This document shows, piece after piece, positions 47,701 to 57,305 of a DNA stretch of 64,000 nucleotides (the first letter of the stretch is position 1; every line of letters begins with the position of its first letter). A program made the position numbers and the translations under genes. The stretch comes from Celerinatantimonas yamalensis (GTDB taxonomy: Bacteria; Pseudomonadota; Gammaproteobacteria; Enterobacterales; Celerinatantimonadaceae), in contig NZ_JBEQCT010000002.1 of the NCBI RefSeq assembly GCF_046054155.1, positions 62,001 through 126,000 on the forward strand, in the 5' to 3' direction. Under the pieces are notes generated by a model. It searched no databases, was not told the DNA's origin, and was given only the letters and a program-made list of their open reading frames with translations.

Positions 47701-48266
47701 TCCGGATCAATCAATACCGAATCATCACCAATCCACCAGTCAAATGAGTAGGGATTCTCGCTTTTTTTTCCCGATGCGCGCATCACATTGGAAAATACAA
47801 ATTTCTGCCCAGAGCGATTGATCAAGCTGGTTTTGCCCGCATTTTCTAGCCCCAGTACTAAATACCAAGGCAACGCGTACAGATAGTTACGTTTATTCAG
47901 GCTCTGCTGCATCCCTTGCATCACCCGATTGAGTTCAAACTCTTGGCGCTCTTCATAGCGGCGAATCGGATCACTTTGAAGCTGGAGTTGATGGCTCTGT
48001 TCACTTTGAAATTGGTGTAATTTTCGCCACTGCGCGATGCCCCACCACATAAAGAAAACTAGCGTACACAAAGCACTCGCCAGTCCACGCGATAACAACG
48101 GACTTAATGGGTGTTTCTGCCCAATCGTCAACCATGGTCCCGCCCACCAAATTGCAATTTGCGCCAAAATAAAAAGCACGACAATTAAAATCGGTAACGC
48201 GGATCGAAATGCTGTGAATAACGGCGAGCACAGTTTTTTCAAGATGTTAAAAAGCAATTGAAACAT
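44709..48266 (-). CDS. tssM: T6SS membrane complex protein TssM (VasK, IcmF family)
   Basis: This 1185-residue inner-membrane protein forms the TssJLM channel. Two N-terminal helices (ILIVVLFILAQIAIWWAG and ALCTLVFFMWWGIAQW) flank the start, and Walker A GLENAGKTS is at 139-147. A third helix near 460 (LLTLSTITCVIASVLLVGGW) precedes the large periplasmic part (IcmF-like and C-terminal domains). Length is normal for TssM. It is preceded by tssA and followed by vasL, as in V. cholerae. Confidence 0.95.
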   Translation of the reverse strand: MFQLLFNILKKLCSPLFTAFRSALPILIVVLFILAQIAIWWAGPWLTIGQKHPLSPLLSRGLASALCTLVFFMWWGIAQWRKLHQFQSEQSHQLQLQSDPIRRYEERQEFELNRVMQGMQQSLNKRNYLYALPWYLVLGLENAGKTSLINRSGQKFVFSNVMRASGKKSENPYSFDWWIGDDSVLIDPDGELLTQRHNEVDNDGELERRLWLNFVQWLEKTRSRRPLNGVILTLDIAHLATASVSERRAYASLLRARLRELMEVLSTRMPVYITLTKLDLLYGFEPFFREYSKEQRDEVFGFTFTLDSVSQLDQWLSEFETEYSAFIDRINHGLPKALQGVSDEEDRTAIYSFARQMAGLLSVLKQFFEEALASDQFSTSALVRGVYLTSVYQQGVPVDAYVDASARRYGLNNVINSAQHADNSTTYFTSQLFKRIVYPEAGLASDNFRAVQQKRHLLTLSTITCVIASVLLVGGWQRYYAKNSHQAQQVLSRVELYNKRYAGISWQGQSEQEILPPLNMLRDAALEFGPYRKRTPIIADMGLYQGKSIGPKIEKSYLDALRSQYLPVLLHQVVADMMQAQNDERRLSLLRVYRMMTDQSGRHNRYVEDYFSKVWQREYPGQLQIQQMLMAHLDYTMAHINLNKLRNQGNRQVIAMLKPYDSTISAVQQQLSQVPVAQRVYRNLQQNAALVLGAPLDLRKQIGPMYNLVFNTDEQQSSVYAIPQLYTAHGFKDYFLAQLASVSNLALIDSWVLGERQHAQYSEADKEVLRQHIRDLYINDYTRYWRDALSHVDVKYFTNLNDAINVLNHVNGSMQPYNRLLETVRANTQLFPNLPKNDAARMELMKSNKYAIGAQIAEPFNQLNSLIATTDGKPVYMAEVMDAVGKLNEYLKSIQSAANVGQAALEATKARLGLQNSDPIYTVERIASNLPSPMNKLVKKLADESWQAVKQQAIGYLQTRWYKDVYQPYEQKIASRYPFNASSSHDVSLKDFTDFFAPNGVIDQFYNTQLKLFLDEGQTDGSNTHQVMLRKAIAKEMAHAEQIQHAFFNRKGALDVEFSLQPVDLSANKMRSIINIDGQYVEYDHGAPQQVDLMWPNSLRSTAISKLTLVPTMSNASPRSIIITGPWAFFRLLDHGQIVGESSTQVKYQFNIDGGHVIYQLSSEVDGNPFTDALFKSFHLSKNLY

Positions 48267-48283
48267 GAAATTTTAATCCCTGC

Positions 48284-49696
48284 TTATTCTGACCGATAAG
48301 GTTCAAGGTGTTTGATAAGAGATGGTTCCCATTGGCCCACACTCATTTGACTCACTTGATTGAGTAGTGACCGATAATGTTGCTCGGCCATTGCTTGCAG
48401 TTGATTGGCCTGCATCAGATCGGCACTCAATAATCGCCAATAGACCTGATCACGAGGTTCGCTAGCCTGCGCTAAGCCATCATTGAGCATTGCCAACGCC
48501 ACAGATAAGCCACCTTCTTGGGCGAGCAGCATCGCTTCTTGACGTTTTTCATCCCAGTTGCCAACCCCTTGTTGTAAATCAGTGCCACTTGCGAGTGAGC
48601 CCTTTAACCATTGCTGAGTTTGTTCACTGGCAAAGGGCACTAACCCTTTGAATTTCAGATCCAAAAGCCCAGGTAAACGTTGTACAAACGCACCTAACTC
48701 CTCTTGAATCGCTAAAGCCCAGCTGGCTTCACCCAATTTTTCCGCTATTTGCGCGCTGATATAATGACCATCAAACCAAAAAGGAGACAACGCAAGGCTC
48801 TTCTCGACTTGACGCCACAAAGGCAAATTAGCCGCGCGTTGCAGTTGCTCTTCATACTCAGTGACACGATCAACTGACATCGGCATCAATTGCGTTTCCC
48901 CTTGATGGGTCGCTTGAGGCAGTGACGTAATCGAGAGCCACACCGCATAACGGCGCAGACGTATACTCAGAGCACTCCCTTCATTCATCTCTGCTAAAAA
49001 ATCGGCAACCTTTAGCAATGTCTGTTTGATTGAACGTTCACTGCTGGTATCAATATCGACAGCGTGAGCAGCGGTTATTGTCCTCGTCGGTTCAAGGTCG
49101 GCATCAGCTTCGCGTGTAGAAATACCAGCAGTTGTTTGCGATGCGGTGATATTCGCTATTTTTCGCTTAAACAGCGCACTGACCTCTTCAATGCCATCAA
49201 TCGGTAATTGTTCGCGAGCGACCACATCGAGCAGATGAGCGAACGTCTGTTCGAGTAGCTGCTTTTGTTCATAATCAAACTGTGAAGCTTCCAGTTTCTC
49301 CGCGCTTTGATAACTACGCTGGATTATCTGGGCGAAAAACTTACGCCGCGGTAATACGCCCCGTTTCCCGGGCGCTGGGTAGCAACTTTGCCAAAATAGA
49401 GCAATAAAATCAGCTAAGATCTGTAAACTAACGATAAAGTTCTCAGCATTATTCTGGTGCTGCAGGCATTGCAGCAAAATAGTTAAAATTTTTAAATCTT
49501 TGGTTTTTTCACTCAACAGCTTCAGCGCACTGTTTTCAACTTCTTGCCATTGCACTTGAGCATGCGATAGCGACCCCACTTTGATCATTTGTGATTCGAT
49601 AAAATCCAGCAAAGGATCATCTCGCAGCCGTTCACCGACGATCTGATCGGCGCTGATGGACTGGCTAATTTTTTTTCGATAATCGTGTGTATTCAT
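48284..49696 (-). CDS. tssA: T6SS baseplate/cap protein TssA (VasJ type)
   Basis: This 470-residue protein has an N-terminal ImpA domain (LADFIALFWQSCYPAPGKRGVLPRRKFF, about residues 95-125) and a VasJ-type C-terminal domain (LPLWRQVEKSLALSPFWFDGHYISAQIAEKLG). TssA coordinates baseplate docking and sheath polymerisation. I chose the ATG at 49694-49696 with GTAAGG upstream, 5 nt after the vasI stop; four extra codons to a TTG are possible. Its order between vasI and tssM fits V. cholerae VCA0119. Confidence 0.9.
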   Translation of the reverse strand: MNTHDYRKKISQSISADQIVGERLRDDPLLDFIESQMIKVGSLSHAQVQWQEVENSALKLLSEKTKDLKILTILLQCLQHQNNAENFIVSLQILADFIALFWQSCYPAPGKRGVLPRRKFFAQIIQRSYQSAEKLEASQFDYEQKQLLEQTFAHLLDVVAREQLPIDGIEEVSALFKRKIANITASQTTAGISTREADADLEPTRTITAAHAVDIDTSSERSIKQTLLKVADFLAEMNEGSALSIRLRRYAVWLSITSLPQATHQGETQLMPMSVDRVTEYEEQLQRAANLPLWRQVEKSLALSPFWFDGHYISAQIAEKLGEASWALAIQEELGAFVQRLPGLLDLKFKGLVPFASEQTQQWLKGSLASGTDLQQGVGNWDEKRQEAMLLAQEGGLSVALAMLNDGLAQASEPRDQVYWRLLSADLMQANQLQAMAEQHYRSLLNQVSQMSVGQWEPSLIKHLEPYRSE

Positions 49697-49701
49697 CAGC
49701 C

Positions 49702-50379
49702 TTACCAACGACAGGTTTTACGCAATGATTTTATGGAAGTGGCGAGCCCCGTGGTGCTAAATATAAGGCCATCAACTAATGCAGAATCAGAGCGAAGTGC
49801 AATCTGGCTGCCCTTTATCATCTTGCGCATCAGATGAATCGCAGGTAGCCCTCGCGCGGATTCAAGCACCATTCCTGAGTCATCAGTTAACCACGATTGG
49901 GTGTTTTGACCATGCCCATCCACAGTGATACGAACTCGCCCTGCATCAATCGGTTGCGGCAATATCAATTGCACGCGACTAATACTATTGTCACAGCTAA
50001 GCATCAAAATAGGTTTCATTGCTGTATCGCTATCTCGCCCCGGCCACTCAAGCGCTGAGGCGGTTAGCCAAATGCCAGCTTTAAGATTAGCCGAATCTAA
50101 CATACTCAAATGAAACTCAAGATGTTGCGAGTTCTTCTCACTTTCAACGGCGCGCTTCCAAGCAAGCGAATGCGACACTTGAGAGGTGCCTTGGGTGATG
50201 TTAATCGGGGTGGCAAACAGGCGATCAAAACAATGTAGTCGCTGTAATCTGTCGCTTATTTTTCTACATTGCTGCCCTTTTTCAAGCACAGATGAGTCAC
50301 TGGCATAGGCGCTACTAACCCCACCTAGCAGAAGCAATAGTGGCCAGACTAAATACATAAATCGGCTTGATAAGCTCAA
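49702..50379 (-). CDS. vasI: T6SS accessory protein VasI (TagO-like)
   Basis: This 225-residue exported protein has a signal peptide of about 26 residues (MYLVWPLLLLLGGVSSAYA). The mature part begins with a Cys-rich motif (KGQQCRKISDRLQRLHCFDRLF) typical of VasI/VC A0118 homologues, and ends with CRW. The precise role in secretion is not known. It overlaps vasH by ATGA at its start and leads into tssA after 5 nt. Confidence 0.85.
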   Translation of the reverse strand: MSLSSRFMYLVWPLLLLLGGVSSAYASDSSVLEKGQQCRKISDRLQRLHCFDRLFATPINITQGTSQVSHSLAWKRAVESEKNSQHLEFHLSMLDSANLKAGIWLTASALEWPGRDSDTAMKPILMLSCDNSISRVQLILPQPIDAGRVRITVDGHGQNTQSWLTDDSGMVLESARGLPAIHLMRKMIKGSQIALRSDSALVDGLIFSTTGLATSIKSLRKTCRW

Positions 50380-51941
50380 TCTTCAATCTCCAATTTTTGA
50401 CATTTATGTGCGAGTGTTCGTTTAGGAACGCCTAAACTTTGAGCAGCTTTGGCTCTATCACCTTGGAACTGCTTTAAACGGGTGCAAATAATCTGTTTTT
50501 CATATTGACGAAGTGCCACCTTTAAGTCGCAAATTTTCGCCAATGCGCCGTCTTGTGCGTCATCGTCATCAACATGACCCTGCGGCCTATCAGGCAAAGA
50601 CCAATCATCACTGATAAGTGACTCTAAATGCTCACCAAAACAACCAAGCGTCAGTTCACCCTCGCCATCCACTTGTGAACAACCAAATTCAATCAGGTGT
50701 TTTAATTCACGCACATTACCAGGAAAGGCATAGCGCTTAAGCTCATCGAAAACTTGGTAATGTATGCTGCGAATATCGCGCTGATGCACCTGATTAAACT
50801 GCGCCACAAAATGGTGAACCAATCTCTCTAGATCCCCTTCACGCTCACGCAAAGGCGGCAAGCTAAGCGGATATTGGCAAATCCGAAAATAAAGATCTTG
50901 ACGAAATAAACCAGCTTTGGCCTTTTCTAACAGTTGAACATGGGTCGCGGCTAATAATCGAAAATCAGAAGAGCGCACCTCATTACCACCGACCGGGCGA
51001 TATTGATGAGTCTCTAATACACGCAGCAATTTGGCTTGCAGTGGCAATGGCATATCACCAATTTCATCGAGAAATAGCGTCCCGCCATCGGCCTCGGCAA
51101 TAATCCCTTGTTTGGATTTGATCGCCCCAGAAAAGGCGCCTTTTTCATACCCAAACAGTTCGCTTTCTAATAACTGCTCTGGAATTGCGGCGCAATTCAC
51201 CGCCACAAAAGCTTTAGAACTGCGCTCAGATAACTGATGCAGGGCTGTGGCCACTAACTCTTTACCTGTACCAGTTTCGCCCTGAATCAACACCGTTAAT
51301 GATGCCTGCGCTGCACGTACCGTTTGTTTGCGCAGCTGACGCATCGATTCACTTTGCCCAATCAAGATATGTTGCAATTGCTCAATCAATTGTTGATGCT
51401 TTTGCTCACTGCGCATACTCAAAAGCGACTGGCGTAGAAGCGAACGCTGCGTATTGTGCTGACTGAGCTCTCCTAATAGTTGCCATTGCTGAACAAAGAT
51501 CTGGTTAAATTCATGCCAAGATTGGTTGTGTTGGATACTCTGCAATGTCGCCAGATCGCCCAACATGACGACAATTGCCATGACACGTTGCTGCTGCTCG
51601 GGCAAAGGCAATATCAATACGCTCGACGTTTGGGGTTGTTCACAAAGAAGCTTGGCAAATTGCGGATTTCCCGACCAATAGGGAAATTCGCGCGCCTGCA
51701 ACAACACCATCTGATGCGACTGGATCACATGGGAAAATGGATGTTCAAAATCATCCACCTCCCAATTAAGTAACTCCGGATGCGTTAAAGCAACCAAGTG
51801 ACGCCCATCTTGCTCAGGAACAACAATGTGTACCGTAGTGAGCGCCAAATGTTTGGTTAAAAATCGCACATAACATTCGATCAGTTGCTGACTGGTGCGC
51901 AGTGCCAGCATATCGGCAGAAACCTTTAACCAACTAGACAT
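50376..51941 (-). CDS. vasH: Sigma-54-dependent T6SS activator VasH
   Basis: This 521-residue bacterial enhancer-binding protein has an N-terminal GAF-like sensor region to about 185. The AAA+ domain has Walker A GETGTGKE (221-228) and the sigma-54 contact loop GAFSGA (268-273, where GAFTGA is usual). A C-terminal Fis-type helix-turn-helix is at GDRAKAAQSLGVPKRTLAHKCQKL. In V. cholerae VasH activates the hcp/vgrG operons through sigma-54. It sits 2 nt after clpV and overlaps vasI. Confidence 0.94.
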   Translation of the reverse strand: MSSWLKVSADMLALRTSQQLIECYVRFLTKHLALTTVHIVVPEQDGRHLVALTHPELLNWEVDDFEHPFSHVIQSHQMVLLQAREFPYWSGNPQFAKLLCEQPQTSSVLILPLPEQQQRVMAIVVMLGDLATLQSIQHNQSWHEFNQIFVQQWQLLGELSQHNTQRSLLRQSLLSMRSEQKHQQLIEQLQHILIGQSESMRQLRKQTVRAAQASLTVLIQGETGTGKELVATALHQLSERSSKAFVAVNCAAIPEQLLESELFGYEKGAFSGAIKSKQGIIAEADGGTLFLDEIGDMPLPLQAKLLRVLETHQYRPVGGNEVRSSDFRLLAATHVQLLEKAKAGLFRQDLYFRICQYPLSLPPLREREGDLERLVHHFVAQFNQVHQRDIRSIHYQVFDELKRYAFPGNVRELKHLIEFGCSQVDGEGELTLGCFGEHLESLISDDWSLPDRPQGHVDDDDAQDGALAKICDLKVALRQYEKQIICTRLKQFQGDRAKAAQSLGVPKRTLAHKCQKLEIED

Positions 51942-51943
51942 GG

Positions 51944-54661
51944 CTATCGCACCTCACCAAAAAACTGACCATCGCGCACGCCCAGTTCAATGGAAGTTAC
52001 AGGTATTTGCTCGGCCAATTTGCTCAATAATGCAAGCGAAACCGGGGGAAGTAACTGTCCTTCGATAATCGCTTCAAGCATACGCGCCCCATTTTCTGAG
52101 CGCGTCGCTTGCTGACGGATGGCCATGACTAACTCATCATCAATCACGACCTTAGCTTGATAACGCGCTTTAAATAGCGTTTCCAATCGCGATAATTTAT
52201 CCACGATAATACTTTCAAGTACACGATCACTAAGGGGTACATAGGGCACAATCTGCATACGCGCTAATAATGCCGGTTTAAAGAATTGCGCTAACTCATC
52301 ATAGAGTTTATCTTCAATAAGATTGGGCGTGTCGGCATAATCGACGATGGTTTGATAGCCCAAATTAGAGGTTAAGAAGAAGACAATATTCTGACAATCA
52401 ATAATTCGCCCTTCACCATCGGCTAATTCACCCTTATCAAAGGCTTGATAGAACAGGTTAAGCACTTCTGGATGCGCTTTTTCGACCTCATCTAATAGCA
52501 CAATTGAATATGGCATTTTACGAATCGCTTCGGTCAGCACCCCGCCTTCGCCAAAGCCCACATAACCAGGAGGCGAACCGATCAACCGCGATACGGTGTG
52601 TTTTTCTTGGTACTCGGACATGTTAATAGTGGTTAAAAACTGTTTGCCACCGTACAGTTGTTCGGCAAGTTGTATCACTGTTTCAGTTTTACCGACCCCA
52701 CTTGGACCCACTAATAAAAACGCACCTTTGGGCCGACCGGGACGCCTCAAATCGGCGCGCGCAGTAAGTAGATGACGATGGATGCATTTGATAGCGCTAT
52801 CTTGCCCTTTAATATGCTCAGCTAAGATGTCATCTAAATGTGTTATTTTACTCAATTCATCCGTGTTCATTTGATCAACAGGAACACCTGTCCAATCCGC
52901 AATCACTTGGGCAACTTGCGCTTCATCCACTTGCGCTGAGATCAATCGTTGTTGGTGTGGAATCGCTTCAAGGCGGGCATAGCTATCAGTCAACTTCGCT
53001 CTGATCGCTGCTTCATCAAAGTGATTGGCTGCCGTTTCAATCCCCTGGACTAAGTCATCATTATTTTCGGCTAACAACTCATCGGCTTGGTTCAAAGAGC
53101 TATTCGCGTCAATGACTTCATCATGCAGTTCTGGGTTTGCTTCAATTTCGTTAGATTGCGGATGCAGTAACTGCCGGCGCAAAGTAATAATCTCTTCAAC
53201 GATCGATTGTTGAGCGTGCCATGCCTGTTCAAGTTCTTGATAATGTACCTGATCATTTGCCTCTTCGACTTCAAGTTCAGCAAGATATTCATCATCAACG
53301 GCTTCGCCGAGTAATCGCTGGCGCTGCAGCATGGCAAGTTCTAAGTCACGTTGATGACAACGGCTTTGAATATCGGTTAATGCCCGAGGCGGCGCGCTTA
53401 AATGAATGGCAATTCGTGCACACGCGGTATCTAGCACATCAATCGCTTTATCGGGTAATTGTCGACCAGAGACATAACGGTCTGACAAAAAAGCCGCCGC
53501 CTGTATGGCTGAATCACTGATCAGTACCTGATGGGCTGATTCATAGACACCATGTAATCCGCGCAGAATATCAACCGTTTGCGCAGCAGATGGTGCCTCT
53601 AATTTGACTAACTGAAAACGCCGCGTTAGCGCTGGATCTTTTTCAAAATACTTTTTGTATTCTTTCCAAGTGGTCGCTGCGATCATCGATAACTCGCCGC
53701 GCGCCAAAGCAGGTTTAAGCAAGTTAGCTGCATCTCCGCCGCCTTCTTGATTGCCAGCACCAATCAAGGTATGCGCCTCGTCGATAAATACAATGATTGG
53801 TTGCGGTGCACTTTTGACCTCATCAATGATGCTTTTTAAGCGTCTTTCAAACTCCCCTTTAACCGATGCGCCCGCTTGCAGCATACCCAGATCAAGCGAG
53901 AGTAATTCAGTATCAGCAAGTCGAGTGGGCACCTGCCCATTCACAATGCGCTGCGCCAGCCCTTCAACCACAGCACTTTTACCAACGCCGGCATCCCCCA
54001 CTACAATGGGGTTATTTTTGCGGCGCCGGCAAAGGATATCGATCATTAAACTGATCGAATCATCGCGGCATAACACGGGATCAAGCTCTTTGTCACGCGC
54101 AAGTTGGGTAAAATTGGTGCAGTAGCGCGCTAGCGATGATTGCTCGGCATCACTGACCGATACATGCTTATCAGCTCTGTCAGTGGGAGATTCAGCTGAA
54201 TCACGGGTTAATGTATCAAAGTGTCGGCGCAATGTTTCGCGATTAATCTCTACCAACGCATTGGCCAACGCATGACTTAAATAACGCTCGGGGCGCATCA
54301 GTGCAGCAATAAAAATCGCACCAGAGCGAAGCTCTAAGCCATTCAGCTCGGTAGAGGTCAACAGCCACGCGTCTTGCAATAGCTCTACCAACAACGGTGA
54401 AAAAGCAGGGTAATTTTGCTGACCCATTTCTCGCGGATGCGACTGCGCCGTTAAAGTTTTGAGCTGATAATGGTCCAGTCCATTCGCTTTTAACATTTCA
54501 CGCACATCAGACAACGGATTATCTAATAAGGTAAAAAAAAGGTGCTCAAAGGTCACTTCCGAGTTTTGCCGCGCCATGCAATGAGCCGCCGCTTGCTCCA
54601 AAGCCAATTTACTTTGACTGTTGAGTTTCTTTATCAATGTGGCAAGTTCTATTTGAATCAA
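51944..54661 (-). CDS. tssH: T6SS sheath-disassembly ATPase TssH (ClpV)
   Basis: This 905-residue Clp-type ATPase recycles contracted TssB/TssC sheaths. The N-domain carries the sheath-binding first helices. AAA1 has Walker A GDAGVGKS (222-229) and Walker B FIDEAH. A long coiled-coil middle (about 430-560) follows, and AAA2 has GPSGVGKT (652-659) and LLDEVEKAH. Length is normal for ClpV. It lies 10 nt after tssL and 2 nt before vasH. Confidence 0.96.
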   Translation of the reverse strand: MIQIELATLIKKLNSQSKLALEQAAAHCMARQNSEVTFEHLFFTLLDNPLSDVREMLKANGLDHYQLKTLTAQSHPREMGQQNYPAFSPLLVELLQDAWLLTSTELNGLELRSGAIFIAALMRPERYLSHALANALVEINRETLRRHFDTLTRDSAESPTDRADKHVSVSDAEQSSLARYCTNFTQLARDKELDPVLCRDDSISLMIDILCRRRKNNPIVVGDAGVGKSAVVEGLAQRIVNGQVPTRLADTELLSLDLGMLQAGASVKGEFERRLKSIIDEVKSAPQPIIVFIDEAHTLIGAGNQEGGGDAANLLKPALARGELSMIAATTWKEYKKYFEKDPALTRRFQLVKLEAPSAAQTVDILRGLHGVYESAHQVLISDSAIQAAAFLSDRYVSGRQLPDKAIDVLDTACARIAIHLSAPPRALTDIQSRCHQRDLELAMLQRQRLLGEAVDDEYLAELEVEEANDQVHYQELEQAWHAQQSIVEEIITLRRQLLHPQSNEIEANPELHDEVIDANSSLNQADELLAENNDDLVQGIETAANHFDEAAIRAKLTDSYARLEAIPHQQRLISAQVDEAQVAQVIADWTGVPVDQMNTDELSKITHLDDILAEHIKGQDSAIKCIHRHLLTARADLRRPGRPKGAFLLVGPSGVGKTETVIQLAEQLYGGKQFLTTINMSEYQEKHTVSRLIGSPPGYVGFGEGGVLTEAIRKMPYSIVLLDEVEKAHPEVLNLFYQAFDKGELADGEGRIIDCQNIVFFLTSNLGYQTIVDYADTPNLIEDKLYDELAQFFKPALLARMQIVPYVPLSDRVLESIIVDKLSRLETLFKARYQAKVVIDDELVMAIRQQATRSENGARMLEAIIEGQLLPPVSLALLSKLAEQIPVTSIELGVRDGQFFGEVR

Positions 54662-54671
54662 CGTGTTCTCC

Positions 54672-55469
54672 TCAGTGCAAAATTTGATTCAAGTGGGCCA
54701 ATACGTCGACTGACTGATGATGTAAGGCAAATGAATATCCGATAAAAATAGCGATCCAAAGCAACCCAAACCCAGCAAAAATCGACCAAATAGGAACTTG
54801 TTTCGATAACTTATCGCGCGTGGTAACGACATGCTCTGATGCTTGCGTTAAGTGGCTAGGAGGTTGATCTTGCAGGTGAGCCAACATCTGATACAGATGT
54901 TGGCTCACTTTTTGATACTCTTGATGACCATTTTCCATCACTCGATAGCGCCCTTGAAAACCAAGTGATAGGCATAAATAGATAAATTCTAAAATGGCTT
55001 TATAACGAGTCGGCTCACTTTGCAGGCGCGATAAAATCGTAAAAACTTTTTCGCCACCCCACGTTTCATTATGAAACCGAGTCAACAGTGAATGCTCAGC
55101 CCAAATACTATCGGCCCCCCAAGAGGTAATCATCACTGATTCATCCACAAAGGTGCACAATATATAGCGATAAGCCAAGATCAGCGCATGTTCATACCCA
55201 GCTTCGGTTAACTCGACCTCAATCGCTTTGACCTCATCAACCGCTTGGCTATAAATAGCTTCCACATGGTCACAGTGCGATAAACGGCGAATCCGCATCG
55301 CCATCCCCAATAACGGAGTTGCCGCATCAATCATCGAATTGATATTATGACCACGCAGCTGAAACCAATAATCCTGATCATTATCGATATTGCTAACTTC
55401 ATCAAATAACAGCCCATCAAAGCTTTGAAGTTGGCGAGATCCGGCGCCGACATTCATCATGTCTGTCAT
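54672..55469 (-). CDS. tssL: T6SS membrane complex protein TssL (DotU family)
   Basis: This 265-residue inner-membrane protein has a cytoplasmic DotU domain (DYWFQLRGHNINSMIDAATPLLGMAMRIRRL; TSWGADSIWAEHSLLTRFHNETWGGEKVF) and one C-terminal TM helix (VPIWSIFAGFGLLWIAIFIGYSFAL). It partners TssM and docks TssK. The ATG at 55467-55469 follows AAGGAG, two nt after the tssK stop. No peptidoglycan-binding extension is present. Confidence 0.94.
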   Translation of the reverse strand: MTDMMNVGAGSRQLQSFDGLLFDEVSNIDNDQDYWFQLRGHNINSMIDAATPLLGMAMRIRRLSHCDHVEAIYSQAVDEVKAIEVELTEAGYEHALILAYRYILCTFVDESVMITSWGADSIWAEHSLLTRFHNETWGGEKVFTILSRLQSEPTRYKAILEFIYLCLSLGFQGRYRVMENGHQEYQKVSQHLYQMLAHLQDQPPSHLTQASEHVVTTRDKLSKQVPIWSIFAGFGLLWIAIFIGYSFALHHQSVDVLAHLNQILH

Positions 55470-55471
55470 GA

Positions 55472-56806
55472 TTAACTCCTTATTGCCCAAAATTGCAGCT
55501 CAAGTTCAGAAAAATCACCGGCAACGTGAAAAGCAAAGCCGCTGGCGTTGTTTAACATCTGCCAAGCTTGGCTAGTTTTATCTAATTGGTAATAGGTATA
55601 GCCGGCATGATAGGGTAACTGGCGCGGCGCCACCGGGAGTGGTGTAAGGGGAACCCCCGGTAATTGCAGAGCGATGAGATCGCGAATTTTCTCAACTGAT
55701 GCCACTTTCGTTTGCTGGATAAATAACCGGCGCAGTTCATCGAGCGGCATCCGCGCTTTAACGGCAACAATAAATTCAGCATCATCAACCAACTGTCGAT
55801 CCTGCAACGGTGCCACCATTAGGCCATATTTACGTTTTTGTAATTGCAATGACACGGCTTTAGGCTCAAGTACAATACTCAACGATTGTCGTAATTGACG
55901 CATCACCATCGTAAAGCAATCCGTTGGCAGATCATGGTTGTAATTGGGAAATTCAGGTGCCATGCGGCTTTCATCGGTGAATGTAGCGAGCTCACCACTC
56001 ATCATACTCAAGGCTTCATAGGCGCGTTCTGGGTGCAACCGCCCCAGATTGCCCATATGATGCAATTGCGGTTGCATTCGGTTCAGTGATTGCAGCAACA
56101 TAAAGTCAGACACATCAGCCACACCGCCTTGATTGGGCGCGCCGAGTCGCTGAGCAATATTTTTCGCGCGCTCCCGCATTAAACTGGCGACTTCGCCGAT
56201 AAAGCGTTGGGTACGGTTTACGGCACTGATCGCTAAGTGGCAAGGGATAAAATTATCATCTAACAACAAGCTACCATCGGGCCGTTTTTCTAAAATTTTG
56301 GCAATAGCAATCGAGCTATAAGCACTGCGATCCTCTTTCTCCAACATAAGTTTGAGCTGAACAGGGCTGACATCCAACATCGCTGAAGCACCATTTTTAG
56401 AATGTACATCGTGAACTTGTGCTTGGTTGACGCGATAGCGCCCTGAGGCACGATGCTCTGGCCAACTGACTTCGGTGATAGCATCACTTCTAAGAGGTAA
56501 AGCCAAATAAACAATCTGATTGGCAAATGAATCATCGGTAATTTCCAGCGGATCAGGTAGCGTGTCCTCTAAAGGCACATTAAACACAGTGCCATCAGGC
56601 ATAATGCCAGTCGCACTCTCCAGTGCGATACTGCCAAAGCTCAAGTACTCAGGGTTAAGCACCAGCCCACTGACACCATATAAATAGCGGCTAACTGCTC
56701 GCACGCGTTCATCGACGTAGTACTCAAAATAACGCTGCTGCTGTTGGAAATGTTGAGGCTTAATAAATAAACCTTCACTCCAAACGACTCGGTTTCGCGA
56801 GGCCAT
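55472..56806 (-). CDS. tssK: T6SS baseplate protein TssK
   Basis: This 444-residue protein links the baseplate wedge to TssL/TssM. It has the conserved start VVWSEGLFIKPQHFQQQQRYFEYYVDERVR and end YHAGYTYYQLDKTSQAW...ELQFWAIRS. I chose the ATG at 56804-56806; a TTG four codons earlier would overlap tssJ. The ribosome site is weak in either case, suggesting coupling to tssJ. Confidence 0.94.
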   Translation of the reverse strand: MASRNRVVWSEGLFIKPQHFQQQQRYFEYYVDERVRAVSRYLYGVSGLVLNPEYLSFGSIALESATGIMPDGTVFNVPLEDTLPDPLEITDDSFANQIVYLALPLRSDAITEVSWPEHRASGRYRVNQAQVHDVHSKNGASAMLDVSPVQLKLMLEKEDRSAYSSIAIAKILEKRPDGSLLLDDNFIPCHLAISAVNRTQRFIGEVASLMRERAKNIAQRLGAPNQGGVADVSDFMLLQSLNRMQPQLHHMGNLGRLHPERAYEALSMMSGELATFTDESRMAPEFPNYNHDLPTDCFTMVMRQLRQSLSIVLEPKAVSLQLQKRKYGLMVAPLQDRQLVDDAEFIVAVKARMPLDELRRLFIQQTKVASVEKIRDLIALQLPGVPLTPLPVAPRQLPYHAGYTYYQLDKTSQAWQMLNNASGFAFHVAGDFSELELQFWAIRS

Positions 56807-56810
56807 ATCT

Positions 56811-57302
56811 TTATTCAACCTTTTTTAGGACAACTTCATTGGAGCGAAATAGCATCAACACATGATACTGATGTCCAACGGGGTCAATTTTGATGACTTT
56901 TTTCCACTGACTTTTATTAGGCTCAGCATAATTGGCAACTACGCCGATATAACGAGCATCCTTGTCGACTTTAATCGGCTCAACGAACTTGAATTGGCTT
57001 GGGGTGAGAATGTAGTCAAAATCATCCACATAGTTGCTGCCCAGCACACTTTTATAGTTTTTGTTTAACTCGTCATAGTCAGCCGCTTTGAGCAAGGAAT
57101 CATCTTCTAATTCAAATACTTTGAATTTAATCGGAACCCCCTTGCCATTATTGGTCAATGAATTGGCATCGTGAAGTGACACCAGACTGAAGGTCACAGT
57201 TGATGGTTGATTGGCATAATCCACTGGGTTATCGCTGGAGCCAAACACACTACAGGCACTCAAAAGTAGGGATGTGCCAATAAGTAGTAGATATCGATGC
57301 AT
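56811..57302 (-). CDS. tssJ: T6SS outer-membrane lipoprotein TssJ
   Basis: This 163-residue protein has a signal peptide ending in the lipobox LSAC (Cys at residue 17) followed by a transthyretin-like beta sandwich (VPIKFKVFELEDDSLLKAADYDEL, FDYILTPSQFKFVEPIKVDKDARYIGVVANY). TssJ anchors TssM in the outer membrane. It starts 3 nt after tagH and abuts tssK. Confidence 0.93.
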   Translation of the reverse strand: MHRYLLLIGTSLLLSACSVFGSSDNPVDYANQPSTVTFSLVSLHDANSLTNNGKGVPIKFKVFELEDDSLLKAADYDELNKNYKSVLGSNYVDDFDYILTPSQFKFVEPIKVDKDARYIGVVANYAEPNKSQWKKVIKIDPVGHQYHVLMLFRSNEVVLKKVE

Positions 57303-57305
57303 CAG

